Shown: positions 27,250 through 37,699, numbered from the stretch's first letter. The stretch: DNA of 64,000 bases from Rhodobacteraceae bacterium HLUCCO18 (GCA_001314805.1 LJSY01000014.1:1-64000), one strand, 5' to 3'. Numbers and translations: made by a program. Notes: a model not told the origin generated them from the letters alone.

Positions 27250-27783
27250 ATGAGCGACACCGTCAACGGTACCGCCGACGATGATCATCACGACATGCAC
27301 GACGTGCACGACGACATGCATGACGAGGTTCACGACCACGGGCAGGGCGACCCTCTCGGGGACGCGTATGACGAGCCGGACGGAGAAACGACCGAGGCGC
27401 CCGGCTGGTACGACGCCGAGGCCACGACCTTCGGCGACCGCATGACGGGTGCCCGCGAGGCCTCGGGCCTCAGCCAGGCGGAACTGGCCCGCAGGCTGGG
27501 CGTGAAGGTCAAGACCATCCGCGCCTGGGAAAACGACCGCTCCGAGCCGCGCGCGAACCGTCTGCAGATGCTGGCCGGCATGCTGGGCGTGTCGATCATG
27601 TGGCTTCTGAACGGCGAGGGCGACGGGCTGGAGGGGCCGGAGACGCATGTCGAGCTGTCCGAAGACATGGCCGCGATCCTCAAGGATCTGCGCAGCCTCA
27701 AGGTGGACCAGGCGCGGTTGGCCGAACGTGCCGCGCGTCTGGAAAAGCGTCTGCGCCTCGCGGTCTCCGGCAAGGCGGTGTGA
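27250..27783 (+). CDS. XRE-type HTH regulator with a His/Asp-rich N-terminus
   Basis: A 177-residue protein. Residues 1-35 are an unusual run of His and Asp (DDDHHDMHDVHDDMHDEVHD), a metal-ligand-like stretch. Residues 60-120 form an XRE helix-turn-helix (FGDRMTGAREASGLSQAELARRLGVKVKTIRAWEND) and residues 135-177 a short coiled-coil. ATG 27250 with GAGAGGAAGAC upstream. I cannot assign a target. sdhE starts 7 bases after its stop, so the two are probably one transcript. Confidence 0.85.
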   Translation: MSDTVNGTADDDHHDMHDVHDDMHDEVHDHGQGDPLGDAYDEPDGETTEAPGWYDAEATTFGDRMTGAREASGLSQAELARRLGVKVKTIRAWENDRSEPRANRLQMLAGMLGVSIMWLLNGEGDGLEGPETHVELSEDMAAILKDLRSLKVDQARLAERAARLEKRLRLAVSGKAV

Positions 27784-27790
27784 GGGGCGG

Positions 27791-28057
27791 ATGACCGAGA
27801 CACGCGAGATCCGGATCAAGCGGCTCAGGATGCGGTCCTGGCATCGCGGGATCAAGGAGATGGACCTGATCCTCGGCGGCTGGGCGGATGCGCATCTCGA
27901 TGCAGCCGACGACGCCACGCTCGACGCGTTCGAGGCGGTGCTGGCGGAGGCCGATCACGACCTCTATTCCTGGGTGTCCGGGCAGGCCGAGCCGCCCGGA
28001 ACGCTGGAGCCCATGCTGACCCGCATCGCCACGGAATTCCGTCCCGCCGGGCTTTAA
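27791..28057 (+). CDS. sdhE: succinate dehydrogenase assembly factor SdhE family
   Basis: An 88-residue protein. RSWHRGIKEMDLILGGWADAHL is the family signature RGxKExDxxLG of SdhE/SDH5, which attaches FAD covalently to the flavoprotein subunit of succinate dehydrogenase. The length fits. It begins 7 bases after the XRE regulator gene. ATG 27791 is clearly the start; the track's 136 aa includes part of the previous gene. Confidence 0.9.
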   Translation: MTETREIRIKRLRMRSWHRGIKEMDLILGGWADAHLDAADDATLDAFEAVLAEADHDLYSWVSGQAEPPGTLEPMLTRIATEFRPAGL

Positions 28058-28115
28058 CGGAATTTTTCGATTTTCGGGATTATCTCCGTCGCAAGCCAGC
28101 GTTTCGGAGAACATC

Positions 28116-28613
28116 ATGAGCATGCATGCGCCCCTCGCGTCGTCGGACAAGACCGGTTTTCTGGCCGGTTACATGGACACGCTGTCGCTGGTGGAGCGTC
28201 TGCATCGCCTGCTGCTGGATGTCATCAAGGATGAATTCGAACGCATCGGCGTGCTTGATATCAACGCGGTCCAGGCGCTGTTGCTGTTCAACATCGGCGA
28301 CAACGAGGTGACGGCCGGCGAGTTGAAGTCGCGTGGCTATTACCAGGGCTCGAACGTCAGCTACAATCTCAAGAAACTGGTCGAGATGGGCTACATGCAC
28401 CACCAGCGCTGCGAGATCGACCGCCGTTCGGTGCGCGTACGCCTGACCGAAAAGGGCCGCTCCGTGCGCGATCACGTGGCGGAGCTTTTCGCGCGCCATG
28501 CCGACGGGCTCGAGCGGCAGGGCGTGCTGGAAGCCGACGGCGTGGATCGCGTGAACCATTCGCTCAAGCGGGTGGAACGCTTCTGGTCCGACCAGATCCG
28601 CTACATCTATTGA
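28116..28613 (+). CDS. MarR-family regulator of the LdtR type
   Basis: A 165-residue regulator. The winged helix is DINAVQALLLFNIGDNEVTAGELKSRGYYQGSNVSYNLKKLVEMGY, with the wing RCEIDRRSVRVRLTEKG. The sequence is close to the LdtR-like group of alphaproteobacteria, which regulates L,D-transpeptidase and osmotic-stress genes in Liberibacter. It has its own short leader of 58 bases and no partner gene. Confidence 0.82.
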   Translation: MSMHAPLASSDKTGFLAGYMDTLSLVERLHRLLLDVIKDEFERIGVLDINAVQALLLFNIGDNEVTAGELKSRGYYQGSNVSYNLKKLVEMGYMHHQRCEIDRRSVRVRLTEKGRSVRDHVAELFARHADGLERQGVLEADGVDRVNHSLKRVERFWSDQIRYIY

Positions 28614-28688
28614 TCCCTCCGCGGGCTGCGGCCCGCCGATCCGGGCACATGCGGGCCAGCGGGGCGCGTGCCGCCTGGGGCGCGGCGC

Positions 28689-29102
28689 CTAGCTTTTCTT
28701 GATCGGCACCCCGTAAAGCTCCAGCTTGTGACCCTTGAGCCGGTAGCCGAGCTTTTCGGCGATCTTCTCCTGCAGCGCCTCGATATCGGGGTCGCAAAAC
28801 TCGATCACCTCGCCGGAATTCAGATCGATCAGGTGGTCGTGATGGTCACGCTCGGCATCCTCGTAGCGGGCACGGCCGTCGCCGAATTCCAGCCGGTCTA
28901 TGATCCCCGATTCCTCGAACAGCTTGACCGTCCGGTAAACCGTCGCGATCGAAATATTCGGGTCGCGCCTGGTGGAGCGGGTATAAAGCTCCTCCACGTC
29001 CGGATGATCGTTGGACGCCTCCAGCACCTGCGCTATGACGCGGCGCTGCTCGGTCATCCGCAATCCCCTGGCCTCGCAGCGCTGTTCGATCGTTTCGTTC
29101 AT
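28689..29102 (-). CDS. fur: Fur-family metal regulator (Mur-like)
   Basis: A 137-residue metalloregulator. N-terminal winged helix (RMTEQRRVIAQVLEASNDHPDVEELY, ISIATVYRTVKLFE) and the dimerisation domain with the metal ligands HHDHLID and FCDPDIEALQ. In Rhodobacterales this is usually Mur/Fur, which represses manganese uptake (sitABCD or mntH); Mn rather than Fe as co-repressor is an inference from the lineage. ATG 29102; 191 bases separate it from the divergent DMT exporter gene. Confidence 0.88.
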   Translation of the reverse strand: MNETIEQRCEARGLRMTEQRRVIAQVLEASNDHPDVEELYTRSTRRDPNISIATVYRTVKLFEESGIIDRLEFGDGRARYEDAERDHHDHLIDLNSGEVIEFCDPDIEALQEKIAEKLGYRLKGHKLELYGVPIKKS

Positions 29103-29293
29103 GGCCGCAGCATTCCCTCAGCAATACCTCCGGTCTAGGAGATTCTGCACATCGGTGAAAGCCTGCGAAGCGATGCTGCCGTCCGGACGCACCGCGCCTG
29201 CGCTCGCCCTGCCGCCGGACGGATCGGGACGCAGCGCCACGCGCTTGACACGGCCCATCCCCCCGGCCACTCCGGTCCGGCAAAGGAGAGCCC

Positions 29294-30190
29294 ATGCCCC
29301 CCAAGACCCAGATCGACGCCTTCGGGGCCATATCGCTCACCGGTTTCGCGCTTTTGCTCGCGTTCAACCAGGTGGTCATCAAGGTCACCAATGACGGGCT
29401 GCAGCCGATCTTCTTCGCCGCGCTGCGGTCCGTGGGCGGCGCGCTCCTGATCTACGGCTGGATCCGGTGGCGGGGGCTGGAACTGACGCTGCCGCGCGCC
29501 ACCGTGCCCGCCGGCCTCCTGATCGGGGCGGCCTTCGCCTTCGAGTTCATCTGCCTCTTCCTCGCGCTCGACCTGACGACGGTGACGCGCACCTCGGTGA
29601 TCTTCTACACGATGCCGCTCTGGCTGGCGCTTGCGGCCCATGTCCTGATCCCGGGCGAGCGGCTGACCCGCATGAAATCGGCGGGGCTGATCCTCGCCTT
29701 CGCGGGTGTCGTGGTGGCCATGGTCTCGCGCGGGGGCGCCACGGGGCAGGGCGCATTGCTGGGCGATCTCTTCGCACTCGGGGCCGCCATGGGCTGGGCG
29801 GGGATCGCGCTGATCGTGCGCACGACCGCGCTCAAGACCGTGCGCCCGGAGGTGCAGCTTCTGTGGCAGCTCGTGGTCTCGGCGCCGATCCTGCTTGTCG
29901 CGGCGCCGTTCTTCGGCCCGGTCCTGCGCGAGCCATCGCTGATCCACTGGGCGGGGCTGGGCTTCCAGATCGTGGCCGTCGTCTCGGCAGGGTTCCTGTT
30001 CTGGTTCTGGCTCCTGACGATCTACCCGGCCTCCTCGGTCGCGGCCTTCGCGTTCTTCGCGCCGGTCTTCGGCGTGGGGCTCGGCTGGTTGATGCTGGGC
30101 GAGCCGGTGGGGCCGGGCATCCTGATCGCGCTGGTGCTGGTCTCGGCCGGGCTGATCCTGATCAACAGGCCCGCGCCGAAACCGGCCTGA
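29294..30190 (+). CDS. EamA/DMT-superfamily transporter
   Basis: A 298-residue inner-membrane protein with ten predicted hydrophobic helices in two EamA repeats (first repeat ending near residue 130, second starting near AGIALIVRTTALKTVRPE). Such proteins export amino acids or other small metabolites. GGAGAGCCC is at the ribosome site before ATG 29294. It stops 3 bases before the convergent selO stop. The substrate is unknown. Confidence 0.88.
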   Translation: MPPKTQIDAFGAISLTGFALLLAFNQVVIKVTNDGLQPIFFAALRSVGGALLIYGWIRWRGLELTLPRATVPAGLLIGAAFAFEFICLFLALDLTTVTRTSVIFYTMPLWLALAAHVLIPGERLTRMKSAGLILAFAGVVVAMVSRGGATGQGALLGDLFALGAAMGWAGIALIVRTTALKTVRPEVQLLWQLVVSAPILLVAAPFFGPVLREPSLIHWAGLGFQIVAVVSAGFLFWFWLLTIYPASSVAAFAFFAPVFGVGLGWLMLGEPVGPGILIALVLVSAGLILINRPAPKPA

Positions 30191-30193
30191 GCC

Positions 30194-31636
30194 TCACGTG
30201 CCGCAGAAGGTCCGCGTCACCTGTTCCCCGGGCGCCGGGGGTGCGGCGAGGTCCAGATCGCGTCCGGTCGGGTCGAAGGGGCGAGAAAACGCGTTCACCA
30301 GCCGCTCGAACGGTCCGAAGTCATCCCCGAGTGCTGCCGAGATCGCCTCTTCCACCCGGTGATTGCGCGGGATCAGCGCCGGGTTCACCGCCTGCATCGC
30401 CGCCACGCGGTCGGCCTCGTCCCAGCCCTCCTGCGCCAGCCGCGCGCGCCAGGCGGCGAGCCATGGGGTCAGCGCGCCGGGGTTGCGCAGACCGGCTGCC
30501 GCCGCTTCCGGGTCGGCCCCCGACAGCGCGCGGAACGTGTTGGTGAAATCCGCCTCGCCCTTGGCCATGATGTCCAGCAGCTCGAAGGCCAGTGCGGCGT
30601 CGCCCTCGCGCTCCTCCGCCAGCCCCAGCTTCGCGCGCAAGACCCGGTGCCAGGCCGCGTCGAACCGGTCGGCGAAACCGTTGACGGCCTCGGTGAAGCT
30701 TTCGATCGCCGCATCCCGGTCCGGCATCAACGGCAGAAGCGCGGTCGCCAGCTGCGCGAGGTTCCAGACCGCGATCTGCGGCTGGTTGGCATAGGCGTAG
30801 CGCCCGTAATGATCGATGGAGGAAAACACCTTGCCCGGGTGGTAGGTGTCGAGAAAGGCGCAGGGGCCGTAATCGATAGTCTCGCCCGAGATCGCCATGT
30901 TGTCGGTGTTCATCACGCCATGGATGAAGCCCACGCCCATCCAGCGCGCCACGAGCTCCGCCTGCGCGGCGATGACCCGGTCGAGAAGGCCCGCCGGCCC
31001 ATCGGCGTCCGGGTAATGGCGCGCGATGGCATGCTCGGTCAGCGCGCCGAGCGCCTCGGTGTCCGTGCGCGCGGCGAAATACTGGAACGTGCCCACGCGG
31101 ATGTGGGAGGACGCGACGCGGGCGAAGACGGCGCCGGGCATGCGCCCCTCGCGCAGGACGATCTCGCCGGTGCTGACGGCGGCAAGCGCGCGCGTCGTGG
31201 GTATGCCGAGGGCGGCCATCGCCTCGGACAGGATGTATTCGCGCAGGACGGGGCCCAGCCAGGCGCGCCCATCGCCCATGCGGGAATAGGGCGTGCGCCC
31301 CGCGCCCTTGAGCTGGATGTCGAAGCGCGCGCCATCGGGGGCCACGACCTCGCCCAGCAGAACCGCGCGCCCGTCGCCCAGCTGCGGCACCCAGCCGCCG
31401 AACTGGTGGCCGGCATAGACCTGCGCGATGGGCTCGGCGCCTTCGGGGACCGCGTTGCCGGCGAAGATGGCCGCAATCTCGTCCGGGTCCTCGGGCAGCG
31501 TCAGTCCGAGCCGATCGGCAAGCGCCCGGTTGACGGCGATCAGGCCCGGCCGCTCCACCGGGACGGGGGGCTGCCGGGTAAAGAAGCGGTCCGGCAGGCG
31601 GGCGTAGCTGTTGTCGAAGGGGAAATGCGCGTTCAT
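30194..31636 (-). CDS. selO: protein adenylyltransferase SelO (YdiU)
   Basis: A pseudokinase-fold enzyme that AMPylates proteins in the redox stress response. 480 residues. Signatures: [60 protein letters not shown] and [26 protein letters not shown]. The C-terminus ends FCGT, with the redox-active cysteine near the end, where selenocysteine occurs in mitochondrial relatives. ATG 31636 (MNAHFPFDN) is the normal start. Confidence 0.94.
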   Translation of the reverse strand: MNAHFPFDNSYARLPDRFFTRQPPVPVERPGLIAVNRALADRLGLTLPEDPDEIAAIFAGNAVPEGAEPIAQVYAGHQFGGWVPQLGDGRAVLLGEVVAPDGARFDIQLKGAGRTPYSRMGDGRAWLGPVLREYILSEAMAALGIPTTRALAAVSTGEIVLREGRMPGAVFARVASSHIRVGTFQYFAARTDTEALGALTEHAIARHYPDADGPAGLLDRVIAAQAELVARWMGVGFIHGVMNTDNMAISGETIDYGPCAFLDTYHPGKVFSSIDHYGRYAYANQPQIAVWNLAQLATALLPLMPDRDAAIESFTEAVNGFADRFDAAWHRVLRAKLGLAEEREGDAALAFELLDIMAKGEADFTNTFRALSGADPEAAAAGLRNPGALTPWLAAWRARLAQEGWDEADRVAAMQAVNPALIPRNHRVEEAISAALGDDFGPFERLVNAFSRPFDPTGRDLDLAAPPAPGEQVTRTFCGT

Positions 31637-31686
31637 GGGTCCAGAGGTAGGGCGAGTCTGGCCGGATTGCCAGAGCGCGGCCAGTC

Positions 31687-32625
31687 TCAAAGCCGCGCCA
31701 GTCGCCCCGTAAGCAGGTCGTAGAACCCGTCCGCGTCCACCTCGCCCATGAAGGTCGCGTTCCTCGCCCGGTCGGTCACGCCCCACCAATCGGCCACGGT
31801 CATGCCGCGCGTCAGGTCGGACTGCGTCTCGATCTCGACGTTCACATGCCGCCCGCCGAACAGCCCCGGACGCACGAGGTGGGCGATGACGCAAGGATCA
31901 TGGAGCGGCGCGCCGTCGTGGCCGTATTTCGCCATGTCGAAGCGTTCGAAGAAATCGGTCCAGCTTGCCACGACCTCGCCCACCTCGGTTCCCAGCGCGC
32001 GGAAGGCGTCGATGCGCGGCCGCGTGGTCAGCACCTTGTGGGTGACGTCGAGCGGCATGACCGTGATCGGCACGCCCGAGGCGAAGACATCCCGCGCGGC
32101 CTCGGGGTCCACGTAAATGTTGAACTCGGCGGCCGGCGTGACATTGCCCACCTCGAAATAGGCCCCGCCCATCAGGACGATCTCCTGCACACGGGCCACG
32201 ATGTCGGGCGCGCGCCGAAACGCCGCGGCGATGTTCGTCAGCGGCCCGAGGGGGCAGAGCGTGACGGTCTCCGACGGTGCGCCGCGCAGCGTCTCGATCA
32301 GGAAATCGACGGCATGGCCGTCTTGCAGGGGCATGGTCGGCTCGGGCAGCGTGATCCCGTCGAGACCGGTATTGCCATGGACGTATTCCGCCGTGACCAG
32401 GGCGCGCTCCAGCGGCGCGTCGCAGCCTGCAAAGACGCGGATGTCGCGCCGTCCGGCCAGTTCGCAGACGATGCGCGCGTTTCTCTGGGTCAGGGCCAGC
32501 GGCACGTTGCCGGCGACCGCGGTGATGCCCAGAACCTCGACCTCCTCGGGGCTCGCCAGCGCCAGCAGGATCGCGACCGCGTCGTCCTGGCCGGGATCGG
32601 TGTCGATGATGATCTTGCGCGCCAT
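31687..32625 (-). CDS. inosine-uridine preferring nucleoside hydrolase
   Basis: Hydrolyses the N-glycosidic bond of ribonucleosides for purine and pyrimidine salvage. 312 residues. The calcium-binding DTDPGQDDA at residues 8-16 is the family signature; [12 protein letters not shown] and the C-terminal HDPCVIAHL also match. ATG 32625 is the proper start; the track start lies 63 codons upstream. It is divergent from the phosphotransacetylase gene, 236 bases away. Confidence 0.9.
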   Translation of the reverse strand: MARKIIIDTDPGQDDAVAILLALASPEEVEVLGITAVAGNVPLALTQRNARIVCELAGRRDIRVFAGCDAPLERALVTAEYVHGNTGLDGITLPEPTMPLQDGHAVDFLIETLRGAPSETVTLCPLGPLTNIAAAFRRAPDIVARVQEIVLMGGAYFEVGNVTPAAEFNIYVDPEAARDVFASGVPITVMPLDVTHKVLTTRPRIDAFRALGTEVGEVVASWTDFFERFDMAKYGHDGAPLHDPCVIAHLVRPGLFGGRHVNVEIETQSDLTRGMTVADWWGVTDRARNATFMGEVDADGFYDLLTGRLARL

Positions 32626-32782
32626 GGCGGTCCCGGGGCTCCTCTTGGGTGGGTCTGCAGCGGGGCCCACCCTTAGCCGCAGACCGATATCGCCGGCAAC
32701 AGGCGTTGCGACCGCGAGATGCGACGGTGCGCCGGGACCCAGGCGCCTGCGCGCGCCCCGAGGTCGATCCGCGGGCCGAAAC

Positions 32783-32796
32783 CTGACCTGTGTCAA
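32783..32796. promoter_or_regulatory. possible FNR-like site before the phosphotransacetylase gene
   Basis: CTGACCTGTGTCAA matches TTGA-N6-TCAA with one mismatch in the first base. It lies 65 bases upstream of the phosphotransacetylase start. A pta-ackA pair is a plausible FnrL target, but the site is degenerate. Confidence 0.4.
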
Positions 32797-32861
32797 TGCC
32801 CTGTCGCGAAACACCCCTAGTCTGGCGCGAAACCGGACCTACGCGAAGGCACCCTTTTGCA

Positions 32862-34244
32862 ATGACCATCTTCACCGCAACGCCCCATGCCGAGCTCGAG
32901 CCCGGCATGGAGGCCAGCACCACGCGCCTGGTGCGCGCCGACGACCTCTATGTCTTCGCCCATGCCTCGGGCAACATGAACCCGATGCACCTGCCCAAGG
33001 AGGATGGCGACGGCGACGGCAAGCCCGAGGCGGTGGCGCCCTCGGCCTGGGTGGCGGCGCTGATCTCGGGGGTTCTTGGCAACCAGCTGCCGGGGCCGGG
33101 GACGCTCTACCTGTCGCAGAAGCTCGATTTCGTCGGGCGCGCCCATGCGGGCGAGACGCTGACCGTCCGCGTGCGCGTGGAGGTCAAGGGCCCCGATGGC
33201 GAGGTCGGGCTTTCGGTCCGGGTCGAGGGACCGGCGGGCGCGATCTGCACCGGCGCCGTGCGCGTGCTGGCCCCCGATCACGCCATCAGCGTCGACGCCA
33301 GCGGCGTTCCGGGGCTGACGGTGCAGAGCCACGCGAATTTCGATCGCCTGCTGGAGCGCGCCGAACCGCTGCCGCCCATACCCACGGTCGTGGTCTGCCC
33401 CGAAAGCCCCGATGCGCTGATGGGCGCCTTGCTGGGCCGCGATCACACGCTGATCGATCCGATCTTCGTGGGCGCGCGCGAGAAGATCGAAGCCGCCGCC
33501 GAAGAGGCGGGCGCCGACATCTCCGGCATCGAGATCGTCGATATCCCCGATCACCGCGCCGCGGCGCTCCGCTCCGTCGCGCTGGTCCACGAGGGGCGCG
33601 CCCGGATGGTGATGAAGGGGCATCTGCACACCGACCAGCTGTTGCACGCGATCCTCAAGAAGGACGGCGGGCTCAGGACCAATCGTCGCCTCTCCCACGT
33701 CTTCGTGATGGATGTGCCGGGGCTCGACCACCTGCTGTTCGTGACCGACGCCGCGATCAACATCTCGCCCGATCTCGAATGCAAGGTCTCCATCGTGCAG
33801 AACGCCATAGACCTTGCGATCGCGCTGGGCGTCGAGACGCCCAAGGTCGGCATCCTGTCGGCGGTGGAGACGGTGACGGCGTCCATCCCCTCCACCATCG
33901 ACGCGGCCGTCCTCTCCAAGATGGCCGACCGGGGCCAGATCACCGGCGGGCTGGTGGACGGCCCCCTGGCGATGGACAATGCCGTCGATCTGGGCGCGGC
34001 GCGGACCAAGGGGCTGACCGGCCTCGTTGCGGGTCATGCCGAGATCCTCGTCGCGCCGAACCTCGAGGCGGGCAACATGATCGCGAAGGAGCTGACCTTC
34101 CTCGCCCATGCCGAGGCGGGCGGCGTGGTGATGGGCGCGCAGGTGCCCGTGATCCTGACGAGCCGCGCCGATGACGACCGCGCGCGTCTGGCCTCCTGCG
34201 CCGTGGCGGCGCTTTACGCCGCGCACATGGAGAAGACCGCGTGA
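32862..34244 (+). CDS. MaoC-like hydratase / phosphate acetyl(butyryl)transferase fusion
   Basis: A 460-residue fusion. Residues 1-140 form a MaoC-type hot-dog hydratase (VFAHASGNMNPMHLPKED, LPGPGTLYLSQKLDFVGRAHAGETL); residues 150-460 form a phosphotransacetylase (PTVVVCPESPDALMGALLGRD, MKGHLHTDQLLHAILKKD, ISPDLECKVSIVQNAI). The second domain is closer to phosphotransbutyrylase than to long Pta. It makes acyl-phosphate from acyl-CoA, and ackA next to it makes the acyl acid plus ATP. ATG 32862. Confidence 0.88.
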   Translation: MTIFTATPHAELEPGMEASTTRLVRADDLYVFAHASGNMNPMHLPKEDGDGDGKPEAVAPSAWVAALISGVLGNQLPGPGTLYLSQKLDFVGRAHAGETLTVRVRVEVKGPDGEVGLSVRVEGPAGAICTGAVRVLAPDHAISVDASGVPGLTVQSHANFDRLLERAEPLPPIPTVVVCPESPDALMGALLGRDHTLIDPIFVGAREKIEAAAEEAGADISGIEIVDIPDHRAAALRSVALVHEGRARMVMKGHLHTDQLLHAILKKDGGLRTNRRLSHVFVMDVPGLDHLLFVTDAAINISPDLECKVSIVQNAIDLAIALGVETPKVGILSAVETVTASIPSTIDAAVLSKMADRGQITGGLVDGPLAMDNAVDLGAARTKGLTGLVAGHAEILVAPNLEAGNMIAKELTFLAHAEAGGVVMGAQVPVILTSRADDDRARLASCAVAALYAAHMEKTA

Positions 34245-35383
34245 GCGACGGGCTGATCCTGACGCTGAACGCCGGCTCCTCCTCCATCAAGTTCGGCCTC
34301 TACGACAGCGCCCCCGAGCCGGAGGAGCGCCTGCGCGGCCAGATCGATCGGCTCGGCCCCGAGGCGCGTCTGGTGATCGGCGACACGTCGTCGGACGTGG
34401 ACGCCCCGGACCATGCCGCGGGCCTGTCCGCGATCCTAGACGCGATGGAGCCGCATCTGAAGGGCGCCACGATCCGCGGCGTCGGCCATCGCGTGGTCCA
34501 TGGCGGCGCGGATCTCGACGCGCCGCACCTCATCACCTCCGATCTGATCGCGACGCTCGAGGCGCTGGCCCCGCTCGCGCCGCTGCATCAGCCGCACAAT
34601 CTCGCGGGTATCCGCGCGGCCATCGGCGCCTTCCCCGACGCCGTGCAGGTCGCCTGTTTCGACACCGCCTTTCACCGCGGGCACCCCTGGGTCAACGACA
34701 CCTTCGCCCTGCCGCGCCGCTTCTACGACGAAGGCGTGCGCCGCTACGGGTTCCACGGGCTGAGCTACGCCTTCATCGCGGGCACGCTCGCCTCGGATCA
34801 CGCCGATATCGCGCAGGGCCGTGTCATCGTCGCCCATCTGGGCAACGGTGCCTCGCTCTGCGCGATCCGCGAAGGGCGTTCCGTCGGCTCCACCATGGGC
34901 TTCTCGGCGCTCGACGGGATGCCCATGGGCACGCGCTCGGGCCAGCTCGACCCGGGCGTCATCCTGCATTTCCTCGCGCAGGGCATGGATGCCGACGAGA
35001 TCACGACGCTGCTTTACAGGGAAAGCGGCCTTCTGGGCCTGTCGGGTCTGTCGCACGACATGCGCACGCTTCTGGCATCGGACGTGAAGAGTGCTTCGGA
35101 AGCCATTGATTACTATGTCTTTCGCCTGAGGCGTGAGATCGGTGCCATGGCCGCGGTCCTCGGCGGACTCGACGCGCTGGTCTTCACCGGTGGTATCGGC
35201 GAAAACAGCCCCGAGATCCGCGCGCGCGGCCTCGAAGGAATGGCGTTCCTCGGGCTGGACCTCGACCCGAAGGCCAACGCGCAGAACGCCCTTCGCATCG
35301 AGCAGGGAGCGGTTCCCATCCTCGTGCTGCCAACGGACGAGGAACGCATCATCGCGCGCGCCACCGCCGCGGCCCTCGCGTGA
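34241..35383 (+). CDS. ackA: acetate (short-chain fatty acid) kinase
   Basis: Converts acetyl phosphate and ADP to acetate and ATP. 380 residues from a GTG that overlaps the TGA of the preceding gene. Motifs: [54 protein letters not shown], and the C-terminal [19 protein letters not shown]. It is coupled to the phosphotransacetylase fusion, so both work in one route of acyl-CoA overflow or acetate assimilation. Confidence 0.93.
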   Translation: MSDGLILTLNAGSSSIKFGLYDSAPEPEERLRGQIDRLGPEARLVIGDTSSDVDAPDHAAGLSAILDAMEPHLKGATIRGVGHRVVHGGADLDAPHLITSDLIATLEALAPLAPLHQPHNLAGIRAAIGAFPDAVQVACFDTAFHRGHPWVNDTFALPRRFYDEGVRRYGFHGLSYAFIAGTLASDHADIAQGRVIVAHLGNGASLCAIREGRSVGSTMGFSALDGMPMGTRSGQLDPGVILHFLAQGMDADEITTLLYRESGLLGLSGLSHDMRTLLASDVKSASEAIDYYVFRLRREIGAMAAVLGGLDALVFTGGIGENSPEIRARGLEGMAFLGLDLDPKANAQNALRIEQGAVPILVLPTDEERIIARATAAALA

Positions 35384-35388
35384 GCCTC

Positions 35389-35443
35389 CTTCATCTTTCC
35401 AAAAATACCGCCGGGGGAGCCGAAGGCGGGGGCAGAGCCCCCA
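35389..35443 (-). repeat. dispersed hairpin repeat, copy D (after ackA)
   Basis: On the minus strand a hairpin (GGGGGCTCTGCCCCC, then GCCTTCGGC) is followed by GTATTTTTGGAAAGATGAAG, identical to the tail of copy A. It starts 6 bases after the ackA stop and lies antisense to the flanking genes; it may serve as a terminator for ackA on the plus strand. Confidence 0.75.
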
Positions 35444-35507
35444 TGACGCCCTGTCATACGAGCGTCACGTCCGTCTGGTTCACCGCACCGACGAGAGGGG
35501 GGAAAGC

Positions 35508-36137
35508 ATGACCAAGCAACTGGGTGAAACGCCTCTCGTCCACGAGGGCGCGCGCATTACCAATTCCACGCTGGGACGTTACACCGAGGTCGGGCCCGGC
35601 AGCATCCTGCTCAACGCCACCCTGGGCGATTATTCCTACACCACGCGGTTCTGCGACCTCGCGAACACCACCGTGGGCAAGTTCTCCAATATCGCCGCCT
35701 TCGCGCGGATCGGCCCCACCGATCATCCGCTCGACCGGGCGAGCCTGCATCATTTAATGTACCGTTCCGCCGACTACTGGCCCGATGCCGAGCATGACAC
35801 GGCGTTCTTCGCCCATCGCGAGAGCCGCCGGACCGAGATCGGCCATGACACATGGATCGGCCATGGCGCGATCATCAAACCCGAGGTTACCGTGGGCCAC
35901 GGCGCGGTTGTCGCCGCCGGGGCCGTGGTGACGAAGGACGTGGCCCCCTACACGATCGTGGCCGGCTGTCCCGCCAAACCCCTGCGCGAGCGCCAGCCGC
36001 CCGCCATCGCCGAGCGGCTGATCGCGCTGGCGTGGTGGGACTGGGACCACGCCCGCCTGCGCCACGCGCTGGAGGATTTCCGCGCGCTTGGCGCCGAGGC
36101 GTTCCTCGAAAAATACGAGAGCGCGGAAAGCACTTGA
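35508..36137 (+). CDS. hexapeptide-repeat acetyltransferase, phosphonate-type (phn_thr-fam)
   Basis: A 209-residue left-handed beta-helix transferase. The hexapeptide region includes [88 protein letters not shown]. It resembles the transferase family (TIGR03308) found beside phn genes of the C-P lyase system. No other phn gene is in the window, so it is either an orphan or acts on another substrate. GAGGGGGGAA lies before ATG 35508. Confidence 0.78.
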   Translation: MTKQLGETPLVHEGARITNSTLGRYTEVGPGSILLNATLGDYSYTTRFCDLANTTVGKFSNIAAFARIGPTDHPLDRASLHHLMYRSADYWPDAEHDTAFFAHRESRRTEIGHDTWIGHGAIIKPEVTVGHGAVVAAGAVVTKDVAPYTIVAGCPAKPLRERQPPAIAERLIALAWWDWDHARLRHALEDFRALGAEAFLEKYESAEST

Positions 36138-36168
36138 AGCGCGCGTGCAAAACGGCAACTTGGGGGCC

Positions 36169-36612
36169 ATGCGTATCCTGACCATCCTTGTCGCCCTTGT
36201 CCTTGTCGCCGTCATCGCGGCTGCGGTCTGGTTCCGCATGGCGCCGATGCCGCCCGAGGCGTGGCATGTGGACCCGGCGGAGGCCACGCCGCCCGCCACG
36301 CCGAATTTCGAGCTGCGCACCGGCGCGGAGGCTCCGCGCCTTCAGGGCACGCCCAGTGAGGTCATGCTGCGCCTCGACGCCGTCGCCAAGGCCGAGGGCG
36401 CCGAGCGGATCGGGGGCGATCCGTCCGAGGGGTTCGTGACCTATGTCGCGCGCTCGCGCCTCATGGGCTTTCCCGACGCCATCTCGGTCCGCCTGCACGA
36501 GGATGGCGACCGGACGCGGGTCGACATCTTCTCGCGTTCGCGCTTCGGCCAGTCCGATATGGGCGTGAACGCCGCCCGCGTGGCCCGCTGGATCGACGCC
36601 GCTTCCTCTTGA
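36169..36612 (+). CDS. DUF1499 membrane-anchored protein
   Basis: A 147-residue protein. One hydrophobic segment ([20 protein letters not shown]) is followed by the DUF1499 domain with [56 protein letters not shown]. Probably a periplasmic domain. Its function is unknown. It is followed after 31 bases by prfA. Confidence 0.85.
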   Translation: MRILTILVALVLVAVIAAAVWFRMAPMPPEAWHVDPAEATPPATPNFELRTGAEAPRLQGTPSEVMLRLDAVAKAEGAERIGGDPSEGFVTYVARSRLMGFPDAISVRLHEDGDRTRVDIFSRSRFGQSDMGVNAARVARWIDAASS

Positions 36613-36643
36613 CCCGGCCTGCCGCGCCCGGCACATCGCCCCC

Positions 36644-37699
36644 ATGCTTCCACAGGACCGCCTGCGCCAGATCACCGAGCGTTTCGAGTTTCTCGAGGCG
36701 CAGCTGAGCGCGGGCGCGGCGCCCGATGCCATCGCAGGCATCGCCCGCGAGTATTCGGAACTGAAGCCCGTCGTCGCGCGAATCGCGGACTGGCGCGCCC
36801 TGAATGCCGAGCTCGAGGAGGCGCGCGCGCTGGCGGACGACCCGGAGATGCGCGACCTGGCGGCGGACGAGGTGGCGCGCCTCACCGCCGCCATCCCCGA
36901 GGCCGAACACGCGCTGCGCCTCTCGCTTCTGCCGAAGGACGAGGCCGACGCGCGCCCCGCCATGCTCGAGATCCGGCCCGGAACGGGGGGCGAGGAGGCG
37001 GCGCTTTTCGCGGGCGATCTGCTGCGGATGTACACCCGCTACGCCGAGGCACGGGGTTGGAGTGTCGAGATCGTCGACCTTCAGGAGACCGAGCTTGGCG
37101 GCATCAAGGAAGTCACGGCGCGCATCGCGGGGGAGGGGGTCTTCGCCCGGCTGAAATACGAGTCCGGCGTGCACCGGGTGCAGCGCGTGCCCGAGACCGA
37201 ATCGGGCGGGCGCATCCACACTTCGGCTGCAACCGTGGCGGTCCTGCCCGAAGCCGAGGCGGTGGATATCGACATCCCCGCGCAGGATATCCGCATCGAC
37301 ACCATGCGCGCCAGCGGCGCGGGCGGCCAGCATGTGAACACGACCGATTCCGCCGTGCGGATCACGCATGTTCCCACCGGCATCGTCGTGACGAGCTCCG
37401 AGAAATCCCAGCACCGCAATCGCGAGATCGCAATGGCGGTGTTGCGCGCGCGGCTCTACGATCTCGAACGCAGCCGCGCGGCCGCCGAGCGCGCCGCCGA
37501 CCGCAAGGCGCAGGTGGGCTCCGGCGACCGGTCGGAGCGCATCCGGACCTACAACTTCCCGCAAGGTCGGATGACCGACCACCGGATCAACCTGACGCTC
37601 TACCGGCTGTCCGACATCATGCAGGGCGATCTCGACGAGGTGATCGACGCGCTGACCGAGGATGCGCAGGCGGCCCTTCTGGCGGAGTTGGGCCCGTGA
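36644..37699 (+). CDS. prfA: peptide chain release factor 1
   Basis: Recognises UAA and UAG stop codons and releases the nascent chain. 351 residues, typical length. Motifs: [14 protein letters not shown], the tripeptide GGQ in [21 protein letters not shown], and QMEK-like [20 protein letters not shown]. The stop overlaps the GTG start of prmC, which methylates the GGQ glutamine, so the pair is translationally coupled. Confidence 0.97.
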   Translation: MLPQDRLRQITERFEFLEAQLSAGAAPDAIAGIAREYSELKPVVARIADWRALNAELEEARALADDPEMRDLAADEVARLTAAIPEAEHALRLSLLPKDEADARPAMLEIRPGTGGEEAALFAGDLLRMYTRYAEARGWSVEIVDLQETELGGIKEVTARIAGEGVFARLKYESGVHRVQRVPETESGGRIHTSAATVAVLPEAEAVDIDIPAQDIRIDTMRASGAGGQHVNTTDSAVRITHVPTGIVVTSSEKSQHRNREIAMAVLRARLYDLERSRAAAERAADRKAQVGSGDRSERIRTYNFPQGRMTDHRINLTLYRLSDIMQGDLDEVIDALTEDAQAALLAELGP

